From: Pseudomonas lalkuanensis
GTDB taxonomy: Bacteria; Pseudomonadota; Gammaproteobacteria; Pseudomonadales; Pseudomonadaceae
Length of the DNA: 64,000 nt
Assembly (NCBI RefSeq): GCF_008807375.1
Contig: NZ_CP043311.1
Span: 972,001-1,036,000 of the forward strand
Reading direction: 5' to 3'
Under the pieces are notes generated by a model, which was given only the letters and a program-made list of their open reading frames with translations, had not been told where the DNA came from and ran no database searches. Numbering within the stretch: position 1 is the stretch's first letter; every line of letters begins with the position of its first letter. Both the position numbers and the translations under genes were made by a program. Shown here one piece after another: positions 31,353 to 40,265 of this stretch.

Positions 31353-32681
31353 ATGACTGCTCCAATCGCCATCCGCCGACTCAACGCCGCTGATCCGGAT
31401 TTCGCGCGACACCTGGATCATCTGCTGAGCTGGGAAAGCGTGTCCGACGAAGCGGTCAACCAGCGTGTCCTCGACATCATCCAGGCCGTTCGCGAGCGCG
31501 GCGATGCCGCGGTTGTCGAGTTCACCCAGCGCTTCGATGGCGTGCAGGCGACCTCCATGGCCGACCTGATCCTGCCGCGTGAGCGCCTGGAACTGGCCCT
31601 GACCCGCATCACCGCAGAGCAGCGCAAGGCGCTGGAAACCGCCGCAGCTCGCGTACGCAGCTACCACGAAAAGCAGAAGCAGGATTCATGGACCTACACC
31701 GAAGCCGACGGCACCGTGCTGGGTCAGCAGGTCACCCCGCTGGATCGCGCCGGTCTTTACGTGCCCGGTGGCAAGGCGTCCTATCCGTCGTCCGTGCTGA
31801 TGAACGCGATTCCCGCCAAGGTCGCCGGCGTCGCCGAAGTGGTGATGGTGGTGCCGACGCCGCGTGGCGAGATCAACGAAATCGTCCTGGCTGCCGCCTG
31901 CGTGGCTGGCGTTGACCGCGTCTTCACCATCGGTGGCGCCCAGGCCGTGGCCGCATTGGCCTACGGCACCGAGAGCGTGCCCCAGGTGGACAAGATCGTC
32001 GGCCCGGGCAACATCTACGTCGCCACTGCCAAGCGCCATGTCTTCGGCCAGGTCGGTATCGACATGATCGCCGGCCCTTCGGAGATCCTCGTGGTCTGCG
32101 ACGGCGGTACCGATCCGGACTGGATCGCCATGGACCTGTTCTCCCAGGCCGAGCACGACGAGGACGCCCAGGCCATCCTGGTCAGCCCCGACGCCGCATT
32201 CCTCGACAAGGTGGCCGCCAGCATCGACAAGCTGTTGCCGACCATGGAGCGTGCCGAGATCATTCGTACCTCGCTGCAGAACCGTGGTGCGTTGATCCTG
32301 GTGGCCGATCAGGCCCAGGCCTGCCAGGTGGCCAATCGCATCGCCCCCGAACACCTGGAGCTGTCCGTCGCCGATCCGCAGGCCTGGCTGCCGCACATTC
32401 GTCACGCGGGCGCCATTTTCATGGGCCGTTACACCGCCGAGGCACTGGGCGACTACTGCGCCGGCCCGAACCACGTGCTACCGACTTCCGGTACTGCACG
32501 CTTCTCGTCGCCGCTGGGTGTGTATGACTTCCAGAAGCGTTCGTCGATCATCTTCTGCTCGGCCGACGGCGCGTCCGAACTGGGCAAGACCGCGTCCGTC
32601 CTGGCGCGTGGCGAGTCCCTGACCGCCCACGCGCGCAGCGCCGAGTACCGCATCGCTTCTAACAAAGGGCAGGGGGAGTGA
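31353..32681 (+). CDS. hisD: Histidinol dehydrogenase
   Basis: Zinc enzyme that oxidises L-histidinol to histidine in two NAD-dependent steps. 442 residues, with [11 protein letters not shown] and PEHLEL carrying catalytic and zinc-ligand residues. The ATG at 31353 is chosen over earlier in-frame starts since GAGG (31343-31346) lies six bases before it. A 7-bp stem-loop (31238-31256) follows hisG in the 122-bp gap, which may hold a separate promoter. Confidence 0.96.
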   Translation: MTAPIAIRRLNAADPDFARHLDHLLSWESVSDEAVNQRVLDIIQAVRERGDAAVVEFTQRFDGVQATSMADLILPRERLELALTRITAEQRKALETAAARVRSYHEKQKQDSWTYTEADGTVLGQQVTPLDRAGLYVPGGKASYPSSVLMNAIPAKVAGVAEVVMVVPTPRGEINEIVLAAACVAGVDRVFTIGGAQAVAALAYGTESVPQVDKIVGPGNIYVATAKRHVFGQVGIDMIAGPSEILVVCDGGTDPDWIAMDLFSQAEHDEDAQAILVSPDAAFLDKVAASIDKLLPTMERAEIIRTSLQNRGALILVADQAQACQVANRIAPEHLELSVADPQAWLPHIRHAGAIFMGRYTAEALGDYCAGPNHVLPTSGTARFSSPLGVYDFQKRSSIIFCSADGASELGKTASVLARGESLTAHARSAEYRIASNKGQGE

Positions 32682-32683
32682 GC

Positions 32684-33736
32684 ATGAGCAAGTTCTGGAG
32701 TCCCTTCGTCAAGGACCTGGTGCCCTACGTTCCGGGCGAGCAGCCCAAGCTGGCGAAGCTGGTCAAGCTGAACACCAACGAGAACCCCTATGGCCCGTCG
32801 CCCAAGGCGATCGCGGCCATGCAGGCGGAAGTCGGCGACAACCTGCGTCTCTACCCGGACCCCAACAGCGACCGCCTGAAGCAAGCGGTGGCCGACTACT
32901 ACGGCGTGCAGACGAACCAGGTGTTCGTCGGCAATGGTTCGGACGAGGTCCTGGCCCACGCATTCCACGGGCTGTTCCAGCACGGCAAGCCGCTGCTGTT
33001 CCCGGACGTGACCTACAGCTTCTATCCGGTTTACTGCGGTCTCTACGGCATCCCTTTCGAGGCGCTGCCGCTGGACGAGCAGTTCCAGATCCGCGTCGAA
33101 GATTATCTGCGTCCCAATGGCGGCATCATCTTCCCCAATCCCAACGCGCCCACGGGCTGCCTGCTGGCGCTGGAGGCCATCGAGCGTCTGCTCAAGGCCA
33201 ATCCGGATACGGTGGTGGTGGTGGATGAGGCCTACATCGACTTCGGGGGTGAAACCGCCATCAGTCTGGTGGACCGCTATCCGAACCTGCTGGTCACCCA
33301 GACGCTGTCCAAGTCCCGCTCCCTGGCGGGATTGCGTGTCGGCCTGGCAGTAGGGCATCCCGACCTCATCGAGGCGCTGGAGCGGATCAAGAACAGCTTC
33401 AACTCCTACCCGCTGGACCGCATGGCCATCGTTGGCGCCGCAGTTGCGTTCGAGGACAAGGCCTACTTCGAGGAAACCTGCCGCAAGGTGATCGGCAGCC
33501 GCGAGCAGTTGGTGGCCGAACTGGGCAAGCTGGGCTTCGAAGTACTGCCGTCGGCAGCCAACTTCGTCTTCGCCCGCCACCCGCAGAAGGACGCCGCCGG
33601 CATCGCCGCAGGGTTGCGTGAGCAGGGCGTGATCGTTCGTCACTTCAAGCAGGAGCGTATTGCCCAGTTCCTTCGCATCACCATCGGCACGCCGGAGCAG
33701 AACCAGGCACTGCTGGATGCCCTCGGCTCGCTCTGA
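32684..33736 (+). CDS. hisC: Histidinol-phosphate aminotransferase
   Basis: PLP-dependent class II aminotransferase converting imidazole acetol phosphate to histidinol phosphate. 350 residues. The PLP lysine is Lys210 in [14 protein letters not shown], and [11 protein letters not shown] is near the N-terminus. The ATG at 32684 follows a strong GGGGGAG two bases beyond the hisD stop. The gene ends at a terminator (33755-33787). Confidence 0.96.
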   Translation: MSKFWSPFVKDLVPYVPGEQPKLAKLVKLNTNENPYGPSPKAIAAMQAEVGDNLRLYPDPNSDRLKQAVADYYGVQTNQVFVGNGSDEVLAHAFHGLFQHGKPLLFPDVTYSFYPVYCGLYGIPFEALPLDEQFQIRVEDYLRPNGGIIFPNPNAPTGCLLALEAIERLLKANPDTVVVVDEAYIDFGGETAISLVDRYPNLLVTQTLSKSRSLAGLRVGLAVGHPDLIEALERIKNSFNSYPLDRMAIVGAAVAFEDKAYFEETCRKVIGSREQLVAELGKLGFEVLPSAANFVFARHPQKDAAGIAAGLREQGVIVRHFKQERIAQFLRITIGTPEQNQALLDALGSL

Positions 33737-33754
33737 GCCGCAGGGAAATGAAAG

Positions 33755-33787
33755 AAGCCGAGCGCGGGTCACCGCCTCGGCTTTTTT
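33755..33787 (+). terminator. Terminator after hisC
   Basis: AAGCCGAG (33755-33762) pairs with CTCGGCTT (33776-33783), followed by a T-run. It closes the murA-his region before the accessory DUF4198/TonB pair on the other strand. Confidence 0.85.
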
Positions 33788-33796
33788 CTTGCGCGC

Positions 33797-34525
33797 TTAC
33801 TCGTGGTGGGGCGCGCCGAGGAAGGTCAACGAACTGAACAGGCCTTGCTGTTTGACGTCGGGATCGTTCGGCGTATCCAGGGTCACCTGGGCAGCGATGA
33901 TGTTCAGTCCGGCATTGCGCACCATGACCTGAGCGCGGCCCTCGGCATCGGTCTTCGCACTGACGGCATCAGGCTCGCCACGATAGTCGCCAATCAACTC
34001 GATACCGGCAACCGGCTTGCCATCGAGCAGGACCTTTACCGGCAACGGCTTGCCCGGCCCGACTTCCAGGGGATCGACTTCTGGCACGATAGCCAGGCGA
34101 ATGCGCCTGATCTCCGGCAATTGGGCGCCGCGCTGATAGAAGGCCAGGCTGTACTTCCAGGTATGAATGGAGGCGACCGCGCCGGGTACCTGTCTTTGGC
34201 CCAGGTTGATCCACTGCTTGTCGGCGGTTTGCGACCAGGGGCCGTTGTCCAGGGCTACGGCCAGGGTCGCCGCGGCTTTCAGGGGTTTGAGTCGGGCATG
34301 GTCCGTGAGGCGCTCGACGGTTACCGGGATCATCCGGCCCTGTTCGTCGAAGGCCCAGGCGCCGCTGACTTTCTCCGCCTTGAAGGCGTCGTCTTCGGCA
34401 CCATGGCCGTAGATCACCTCGATGTTGCCGCGTCGTTGTTCGGTCCACAGGCCATGGGCCTGCACGTTGCCGGTGAGGAGGGCGGCGAGGATGGGGGTGA
34501 CGAGGAAGCGCTTATCCAGTCGCAT
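33797..34525 (-). CDS. DUF4198 periplasmic protein (NikM-like, possible metal-uptake accessory)
   Basis: A 242-residue secreted protein. The signal peptide (1-23) ends in VQA, so the mature chain would begin with His (HGLWTEQRR). The rest is a DUF4198 domain, an immunoglobulin-like fold found with nickel/cobalt transporters and TonB receptors; a further GHGAED follows near residue 40. It lies 12 bp downstream of the TonB receptor gene and is probably co-transcribed. A role in periplasmic metal handling is inferred from family, the predicted N-terminal His and a Zur-like site upstream. Confidence 0.82.
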   Translation of the reverse strand: MRLDKRFLVTPILAALLTGNVQAHGLWTEQRRGNIEVIYGHGAEDDAFKAEKVSGAWAFDEQGRMIPVTVERLTDHARLKPLKAAATLAVALDNGPWSQTADKQWINLGQRQVPGAVASIHTWKYSLAFYQRGAQLPEIRRIRLAIVPEVDPLEVGPGKPLPVKVLLDGKPVAGIELIGDYRGEPDAVSAKTDAEGRAQVMVRNAGLNIIAAQVTLDTPNDPDVKQQGLFSSLTFLGAPHHE

Positions 34526-34537
34526 GGAGGTTCCTTT

Positions 34538-36637
34538 TCAGAGGTCGAGGGTGAGGCTGAGGTTGAAGTTGCGGGGCTCGCCCGGCATGACCCAGACGCT
34601 GTTGTAGGAGCGTTCGTAGTACTTGCGGTCGAAGAGGTTGTTGATGTTCAGGCCGACCCTTACCCGCTCGCTGGCCTTGTAGTGGGCGAGCAGGTCGACG
34701 GTGCTGTAAGCGGGTAGTTCGAACTGGCTGCCGGCCTGCCCGGAGCGGTCACCGACATGGTTGAAGGCGGCACCGACATCCGAGCCGCGAAGGTGCCCGT
34801 CCTGGAATTCGTAGACGGCGAGCAGGCTGCCGCTGTGCTTTGGTATGCCAAGCAGTCGGCTGCCTTCGGGGAGGACGTTGTCCCTGGTGACTTCTGCGTC
34901 GATGTAGGCGTAGGCGCCGATGATTCGCAGGGCTTCGGTCAACTGGCCGCTGACCTGCAGATCCAGGCCCTGGCTTCGTGCCCGGCCGGCGGCGATGTTC
35001 TGCCCCGGCTCGTTCGGGTCTGCGGTCAGCACGTTTTCCTTGTCGATGTGGAAGAGTGCGACCGTGGTCCCGAGACGGCCTTCCAGCAGGTCGAGCTTGA
35101 GACCGGCTTCCTTGCCCAGTCCTTTCTCGGGTTCGAATACGGTGCCCTGGCTGCCAATGGTGTTGGGTTTGACCGAAGTGGCCGCGTTGGCGAACAGGCC
35201 GATCTCCGGTGTCAGTTGGTAGAGCAGGCCGCTGCGCAGGGTCAAGCTGTCCTTGTGCTGGTCGTTTCGGACGCTGGTGGTGCGATTCTGTGCGGACTGT
35301 TCGAAATGCTCGAAGCGCGCGCCGATCAGCCCCTTCCATCCGCCACCGAAGTCGATCTGATCCTGCAGGTTCAGCGCGTGGCTTTCCACCTGCTCGAAGA
35401 AGTCGTTGGGATTGACCAGTGCCGGCTTCGGCTTGCCGTACACCGGGTTGTAGATGTCCTGCCCGTAGTCCAGGGAAGCGAGGCTCTGTGGATATTTCTG
35501 GCTGTTGCGGTAGTTCTCGTACTCCAGTCCGGCGAGGGTCTGGTGCAGCCAGCTGCCAGTCTCGAACAGGCCATGCAGCTCCAGCTGGGTAATGCTGTCG
35601 TTCCACTCGAAGTCACGCTGCCGGTAGAAGCGGCTGACCTGATTGCCGATCAGCCGCGACGCTTCCGTGGCGTCGCCTTGCAGGTGTCCCTGGGCGTAGT
35701 GGTTGGCCAGGCGGATCTTCCATGTCTCGTCGAGATGGTGTTCGAGGCTGGCCTGGAACATCTGGTTGCGGTTGCGGATATCGCCGTCGTCGGGCTCGCC
35801 AAGGAAGGTGGAACGCTTGACTGCGCCCATTTCGCCGTTGACCGCGGGAATGCCGCGATCGAACACCGAGTCGTGCTGGACGAACTCGGTTTCCAGCAGC
35901 AGGCGGGTATCGGGGCTGGCTTGCCAGCTCAGCGACGGGCTGACGACCAGGCGCTGATTGCCGATATGGTCGCGGAAACTGCCGTTGTCCTCCGTTGCCA
36001 GGTTGATGCGCGAAAGCAGCCTGTCCTCCCCGCCGAGCGGAGCGTTGACATCCAGGCTGGCGCGATAGCGATCCCAGCTTCCCGCGCTGGCCTTGAAACG
36101 GGAGAAGGTTTCGGCCTGGGGCTTCTTGGTGACGATGTTCACCGTGCCGCCCGGATCGCCACGGCCGTAAAGGCTGGCGGCAGGCCCCTTGAGCACTTCG
36201 ATGCGCTCGATGCCGGAAGCGTCCGGTGAGCTGTAGCTGCCGCGATTGATGGCAAAGCCATTCTTGTACAGCTCGCCGGTGGTGAAGCCGCGAATGCTGT
36301 AGGAGAGGAAGGTCAACCCGCCGAAGTTGTTCTGTCGCGATACGCCGCCGGCAAAATCCAGCGCGCGATCGAGGCGGGTGGTATCCAGGTCATCCAGCAC
36401 CTGTGCCGGAATCACACTGATAGCCTGGGGAATGTCGCGGATATCGGTATCGGTACGGGTGGCGCTGGCCGAACGGGTGGCGCGATAGCCTTGTACCGGG
36501 CCGTCGGCGCTTTCCTGGCGGCGGCTGTCGATCTGGATCTCGTCCAGCAGCAGCGGGAGGGCGGTTTCGGCGGCAGTGGCTTCACCCAGGAGGCTCAACA
36601 GCAGTCCGGTGGCGGGCGCAAGGTGACGGTGAGGCAT
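34538..36637 (-). CDS. TonB-dependent receptor, siderophore/metallophore type
   Basis: A 699-residue outer-membrane receptor. A signal peptide (about 1-22) is followed by a TonB-box-like stretch near LDEIQIDSRR, the plug domain (IPQAISVIPAQVLDD; GIERIEVLKGPAASLYGRGDPGG), and a 22-strand barrel ending in Leu after RNFNLSLTLDL. There is no N-terminal signalling domain, so no FecI/FecR-type cascade. The start MPHRHLA at 36635-36637 gives a proper signal peptide. A 23-bp Zur-like palindrome ends 14 bp upstream, which suggests zinc rather than iron control. The substrate is unknown. Confidence 0.92.
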   Translation of the reverse strand: MPHRHLAPATGLLLSLLGEATAAETALPLLLDEIQIDSRRQESADGPVQGYRATRSASATRTDTDIRDIPQAISVIPAQVLDDLDTTRLDRALDFAGGVSRQNNFGGLTFLSYSIRGFTTGELYKNGFAINRGSYSSPDASGIERIEVLKGPAASLYGRGDPGGTVNIVTKKPQAETFSRFKASAGSWDRYRASLDVNAPLGGEDRLLSRINLATEDNGSFRDHIGNQRLVVSPSLSWQASPDTRLLLETEFVQHDSVFDRGIPAVNGEMGAVKRSTFLGEPDDGDIRNRNQMFQASLEHHLDETWKIRLANHYAQGHLQGDATEASRLIGNQVSRFYRQRDFEWNDSITQLELHGLFETGSWLHQTLAGLEYENYRNSQKYPQSLASLDYGQDIYNPVYGKPKPALVNPNDFFEQVESHALNLQDQIDFGGGWKGLIGARFEHFEQSAQNRTTSVRNDQHKDSLTLRSGLLYQLTPEIGLFANAATSVKPNTIGSQGTVFEPEKGLGKEAGLKLDLLEGRLGTTVALFHIDKENVLTADPNEPGQNIAAGRARSQGLDLQVSGQLTEALRIIGAYAYIDAEVTRDNVLPEGSRLLGIPKHSGSLLAVYEFQDGHLRGSDVGAAFNHVGDRSGQAGSQFELPAYSTVDLLAHYKASERVRVGLNINNLFDRKYYERSYNSVWVMPGEPRNFNLSLTLDL

Positions 36638-36650
36638 CGAATGAACTCTA

Positions 36651-36673
36651 AATATGTAATAACATAACATTTT
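36651..36673. promoter_or_regulatory. Zur-like operator before the TonB receptor
   Basis: Half-sites AATATGTAATA (36651-36661) and CATAACATTTT (36663-36673) flank one central base. Against the gammaproteobacterial Zur consensus halves (GAAATGTTATA and TATAACATTTC) they match 8 of 11 and 9 of 11. The site lies 14 bp before the receptor ATG, where repressor would block transcription or its start. Confidence 0.6.
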
Positions 36674-36732
36674 GCAAGGTGAGAATAGTTCCTGTCCAGT
36701 GTCGGAATGATCCTGCGTCAGAGTGCGGAAAC

Positions 36733-36760
36733 GAAAACGGCGCCCGAAGGCGCCGTTTCT
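36733..36760 (-). terminator. Terminator after algW
   Basis: On the minus strand AACGGCGCC-TTCG-GGCGCCGTT is followed by TTCGTTT. A stable UUCG tetraloop stem placed 10 bp after the algW stop. Confidence 0.8.
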
Positions 36761-36766
36761 TGCTGA

Positions 36767-37918
36767 TCAGCTGCCGCCGTTGCTGCTCGGTGGCGGGCGG
36801 ACGCCGACTTCGGCGGTCAGTTCCAGTTCCTGGCCGTTGCGCATCACCTGGATGCTGACCTTCTCGCCCGGGCGCGTACGGGCCACCTGGTTCATCGAGC
36901 GGCGGCCATCGCCAGCCGGTTCGCCATCGATGCTGAGAATGATGTCGCCGGGCTGCAGGGTGGCGCGCTGGGCCGGGCTGTCGCGGTAGATGCCGGCCAC
37001 CACGATGCCGGGGCGGCCTTCAAGGCCGAAGGACTCGGCCAGTTCCGGGGTCAGTGGCTGGACTTCGATCCCGAGCCAGCCGCGAATCACCTGGCCGTGC
37101 TCGATGATGGCCTTCATCACCTCCAGGGCCAGTTTGACCGGGATGGCGAAGCCGATGCCCTGGGAGCCGCCGGACTTGGAGAAGATCGCGGTGTTGATGC
37201 CGATCAGGTTGCCACTGGCGTCGACCAGGGCGCCGCCGGAGTTGCCGGGGTTGATCGCGGCGTCGGTCTGGATGAAGTCTTCGTAGGTGTTCAGGCCCAG
37301 TTGGTTGCGGCCGGTGGCGCTGATGATGCCCATGGTCACGGTCTGGCCCACGCCGAAGGGGTTGCCGATGGCGAGCGCGACATCGCCTATGCGGATGTTG
37401 TCCGAGCGGCCGAGGGTGATGGGCGGCAGGTCCTTGAGGTCGATCTTCAGCACCGCCAGGTCGGTCTCCGGGTCGCTGCCTACCAGGCGCGCCAGGGTTT
37501 CGCGTCCGTCCTTGAGGGCGACCACGATCTGGTCGGCGCCGGCGGTCACATGGTTGTTGGTCAGCAGGTAGCCTTCCGGGCTCATGATCACCGCTGAACC
37601 CAGGCTGGATTCCATGCGCCGCTGGCGGGGCAGGTTGTCGCCGAAGAAGCGGCGGAACTGCGGGTCCTCGAACAGAGGGTGAGTCGGCTTGGTCACCATC
37701 TTGGTGGTGTAGAGGTTGGCCACGGCCGGCGATGCACTGGTCACGGCGTCGGCATAGGAGTCCGGGCCCTGGCGCGTGAAGTTGAACTTGGGGGCTTCCT
37801 GCAGATGTACTTCCTGGCGGGGCATGCCGACCCATTCCGGATATTGCTGGATGATCAGCAGTGCCACGAGCACGCCGACAATCAGGGGCCAGCTGAGAAA
37901 TCGCAGGGCCTTGAGCAT
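36767..37918 (-). CDS. algW: Periplasmic serine protease AlgW (DegS-like)
   Basis: Membrane-anchored S1C protease that cleaves the anti-sigma factor MucA and so activates AlgU (sigma-22) on envelope stress. 383 residues: transmembrane anchor (about 7-23), trypsin-like domain with His123 (TNNHVTAG), Asp153 (ETDLAVLK) and Ser227 (NPGNSGGAL), then one PDZ domain (about 260-370). A single PDZ plus an anchor distinguish it from MucD/DegP. A perfect TATAAT on the minus strand (37978-37973) is a candidate promoter. Confidence 0.96.
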   Translation of the reverse strand: MLKALRFLSWPLIVGVLVALLIIQQYPEWVGMPRQEVHLQEAPKFNFTRQGPDSYADAVTSASPAVANLYTTKMVTKPTHPLFEDPQFRRFFGDNLPRQRRMESSLGSAVIMSPEGYLLTNNHVTAGADQIVVALKDGRETLARLVGSDPETDLAVLKIDLKDLPPITLGRSDNIRIGDVALAIGNPFGVGQTVTMGIISATGRNQLGLNTYEDFIQTDAAINPGNSGGALVDASGNLIGINTAIFSKSGGSQGIGFAIPVKLALEVMKAIIEHGQVIRGWLGIEVQPLTPELAESFGLEGRPGIVVAGIYRDSPAQRATLQPGDIILSIDGEPAGDGRRSMNQVARTRPGEKVSIQVMRNGQELELTAEVGVRPPPSSNGGS

Positions 37919-38029
37919 CGAAGGAGAATCCTGAGGGTTGCGGGGGGCAGGGGTGCCCCTTAAGGTGGCGCCATTATACGAGGGCGTCCGTTAAAAACGA
38001 GTCGTCCGCAACAGCTTGTGAGGAATGCC

Positions 38030-38788
38030 ATGGCCATTGCCCTGAACACTCTGGTGGAAGAAGCGGATCGCTATCTGAACGCTTCGCGCATCCAGGATTA
38101 CTGCCCCAACGGCCTGCAGGTCGAGGGCCGTCCCCAGGTCAGCCGGATCGTCACTGGCGTCACCGCCAGCCAGGCGCTGCTGGACGCAGCGGTGGAGGCC
38201 GAGGCGGATGTGGTGCTGGTGCACCACGGATACTTCTGGAAGGGCGAGAACCCCTGTGTGGTGGGTATGAAGCAGCGCCGGCTGAAGGCCCTGCTTGCCA
38301 ACGACATCAGCCTGCTGGCCTACCACCTGCCGCTGGACCTGCATCCGGAAGTGGGCAACAACGTCCAGTTGGCGCGTCAGCTGGACATCATCGTCGAAGG
38401 CCCGCTGGAGCCGGATAACCCCCGGACCGTCGGGCTGATCGGTTCCCTGGCCGAACCCATGACCGCCCGCGACTTCGCCCGCCGTGTACGCGAGGTGCTC
38501 GGGCGCGAGCCCCTGCTGGTGGAGGGTGATCGCATGATCAGCCGCATCGGCTGGTGCACCGGCGGCGGTCAGGGCTATATCGATCAGGCGATTGCTGCGG
38601 GTGTCGATGCCTATCTCACTGGCGAAGTCTCCGAACAGACCGTGCACAGTGCTCGGGAGAACGGTGTCAGCTTCATCGCCGCCGGCCACCATGCCACCGA
38701 GCGCTATGGTGTGCAGGCGCTGGGCGACTACCTGGCCAAGCGCTTCGCCATCGAGCACCTGTTCATCGACTGCGCCAATCCCGCCTGA
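38030..38788 (+). CDS. Nif3-like dinuclear metal-centre protein (YbgI)
   Basis: A 252-residue Nif3/GTP cyclohydrolase I type 2-family protein. Metal-ligand motifs are LVHHGYFWKGE near 65-75 and the C-terminal AAGHHATERYG. The biochemical role in bacteria is unsettled. The ATG at 38030 (MAIALNTL) has GAGG upstream; an in-frame GTG at 38018 is less likely. Divergent from algW. Confidence 0.92.
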   Translation: MAIALNTLVEEADRYLNASRIQDYCPNGLQVEGRPQVSRIVTGVTASQALLDAAVEAEADVVLVHHGYFWKGENPCVVGMKQRRLKALLANDISLLAYHLPLDLHPEVGNNVQLARQLDIIVEGPLEPDNPRTVGLIGSLAEPMTARDFARRVREVLGREPLLVEGDRMISRIGWCTGGGQGYIDQAIAAGVDAYLTGEVSEQTVHSARENGVSFIAAGHHATERYGVQALGDYLAKRFAIEHLFIDCANPA

Positions 38789-38803
38789 GTTCGTAGGGCA
38801 GAG

Positions 38804-38836
38804 AAAAAAGGCCGGCTCAGTGAGCCGGCCGTTTTT
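38804..38836. terminator. Bidirectional terminator, nif3-like gene / mltB
   Basis: GGCCGGCTCA (38810-38819) and TGAGCCGGCC (38821-38830) form an almost loopless dyad with A-run before and T-run after, so it can work in both directions between these convergent genes. Confidence 0.88.
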
Positions 38837-39933
38837 CATCGGGAACCGTGACGTTGCCTCTCTACTGCCTTGCCCAGTTCCCACACAGCCATGGCGTAAT
38901 GTGTGCTGTGGTTATAGCGGGTGATCACGTAGAAGTTCGGAAGGCCATACCAGTACTGGTAGGTGTTGCCCATGTCCAGGCGCAGCAGACTGGTGCTTTG
39001 GTGATTGCCCAACGAGCTCTGCGGCCGGAGCCCGGCTGCAGTCAGCACACTGATCGGATACTGGGTCGCGAAACCGTTTTCCAGCGAGCGCGCCTGGCCG
39101 GTGGCGCGCACGGCCACGGTGTCGCCGGTGACCCAGCCATGCTGCTTGAAGTAGTTGGCCACGCTGCCGATGGCATCGCGGGGGTTCCACAGGTCCCGTT
39201 GTCCGTTGCCATCGAAGTCCACGGCATATCTGGTGAAGGACGAGGGCATGAACTGTCCGTAGCCCATCGCGCCGGCATAGGAGCCGCGTAGCGACAGTGG
39301 GTCGTCACCTTCATTACGCGCTTGCAGAAGAAATTGCTCCAGTTCACCGCTGAAGAACTCGGCGCGGCGAGGGTAGGAGAAGGAAAGGGTAGCCAGCGCG
39401 TCGATGATCCGCGTCTTGCCCATTACGCGTCCCCAACGGGTCTCCACACCGATGATGCCGACAATGATTTCCGGCGGTACGCCATAGGTGCGGAAGGCGC
39501 GTTGCAGATCAGCTTCGTACTGGTCCCAGAACAGCACGCCGTTGCGCACGTTGCCCGGCGTGATGAATTTCTTCCGGTAGCGTAGCCAGGCGCCGTTGGG
39601 GCCGCTGGGCGGTGTATAGGAGGGCGCCTGGCGGTCCATCAGGCGGATCACCCAGTCAAGTTCGCGGGTTTGGGCGAGCAGGTCTTGCAGGTGCTGGCGA
39701 TTGAAGGCGTGCTGGCTGACCATGCGATCGATGAAGCGCTGGGCGCTGACGTTGCCGGCGAAGTCGCCGCGTAGCGGCGTGATCGGTTGCACCGAGCCGA
39801 ATGTCGGGTGGGCGCTGGGGGAGGTGAGTGTCGGTTGCTTTGGCTTCTGGACCGGTTGCAGGACGGGAGCTGGTTTGCTGCTGCATGCGGAGATCAGGAC
39901 GAGCAAAGGCAGGGCGAAGGCAACTCGGCGCAT
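38836..39933 (-). CDS. mltB: Lytic murein transglycosylase B-type lipoprotein
   Basis: A 365-residue family-3 lytic transglycosylase that cleaves peptidoglycan glycan strands to 1,6-anhydro ends. It has a lipobox LISAC with Cys17, a Pro-rich linker, then the catalytic domain with Glu164 in IIGVETRWGR and the conserved GSYAGAMGYGQFMPSSF block. It matches recalled MltB1 (PA4444) in position. The stop codon lies in the shared terminator with the Nif3-like gene. Confidence 0.93.
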   Translation of the reverse strand: MRRVAFALPLLVLISACSSKPAPVLQPVQKPKQPTLTSPSAHPTFGSVQPITPLRGDFAGNVSAQRFIDRMVSQHAFNRQHLQDLLAQTRELDWVIRLMDRQAPSYTPPSGPNGAWLRYRKKFITPGNVRNGVLFWDQYEADLQRAFRTYGVPPEIIVGIIGVETRWGRVMGKTRIIDALATLSFSYPRRAEFFSGELEQFLLQARNEGDDPLSLRGSYAGAMGYGQFMPSSFTRYAVDFDGNGQRDLWNPRDAIGSVANYFKQHGWVTGDTVAVRATGQARSLENGFATQYPISVLTAAGLRPQSSLGNHQSTSLLRLDMGNTYQYWYGLPNFYVITRYNHSTHYAMAVWELGKAVERQRHGSR

Positions 39934-40265
39934 GGGGAGTCTTTCGGGGCAGGAAAATGTGCTGGCTATGCTAACGCAGGGCTGAACGGTTACAAGTCGC
40001 GGAGTGGGTAAACATCGCCGGCATTGTCGTGCTCCTGGCAGAGGTCCGAGGAGGGAGCGAGTCGCCGATCGGCCTCACCCTCCGAGGCTGCATGGTGGCC
40101 CGGGAGGGTGGCCCTGGCAGCTTCACTGCCAGCGAATTCGTACGGCTATATAAGTATATTTTTTCGGTATAACCCGCCCCCCTGTTAGAGCCTTGCGCTG
40201 TGTTAGAGTGCCCGCTCGTCCACGGCCCGCCGGCCGTCGTATCAGAAAGACCTTCGTGAGTAGCC
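39934..40265 (+). promoter_or_regulatory. Long divergent mltB-cysD intergenic region with CysB-type AT-rich block
   Basis: 332 bp without a gene. From left to right: an inverted repeat CACCCTCC/GGAGGGTG (40076-40083, 40103-40110), a hairpin CTGGCAG-CTTCA-CTGCCAG (40114-40132), an AT-rich block (about 40145-40172), and two copies of TGTTAGAG 18 bp apart (40183-40190, 40201-40208) that look like alternative -10 elements with poor -35 boxes. This layout fits an activator-dependent promoter; CysB is the expected regulator of cysD in this family. The hairpins could belong to a leader or small RNA. Confidence 0.45.

Noticed and set aside
36675..36695. Fur box upstream of the TonB receptor
   Set aside because: Only one half (TGAGAAT) resembles the 7-1-7 consensus; the other half does not. 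The adjacent Zur-like palindrome is a much better fit.
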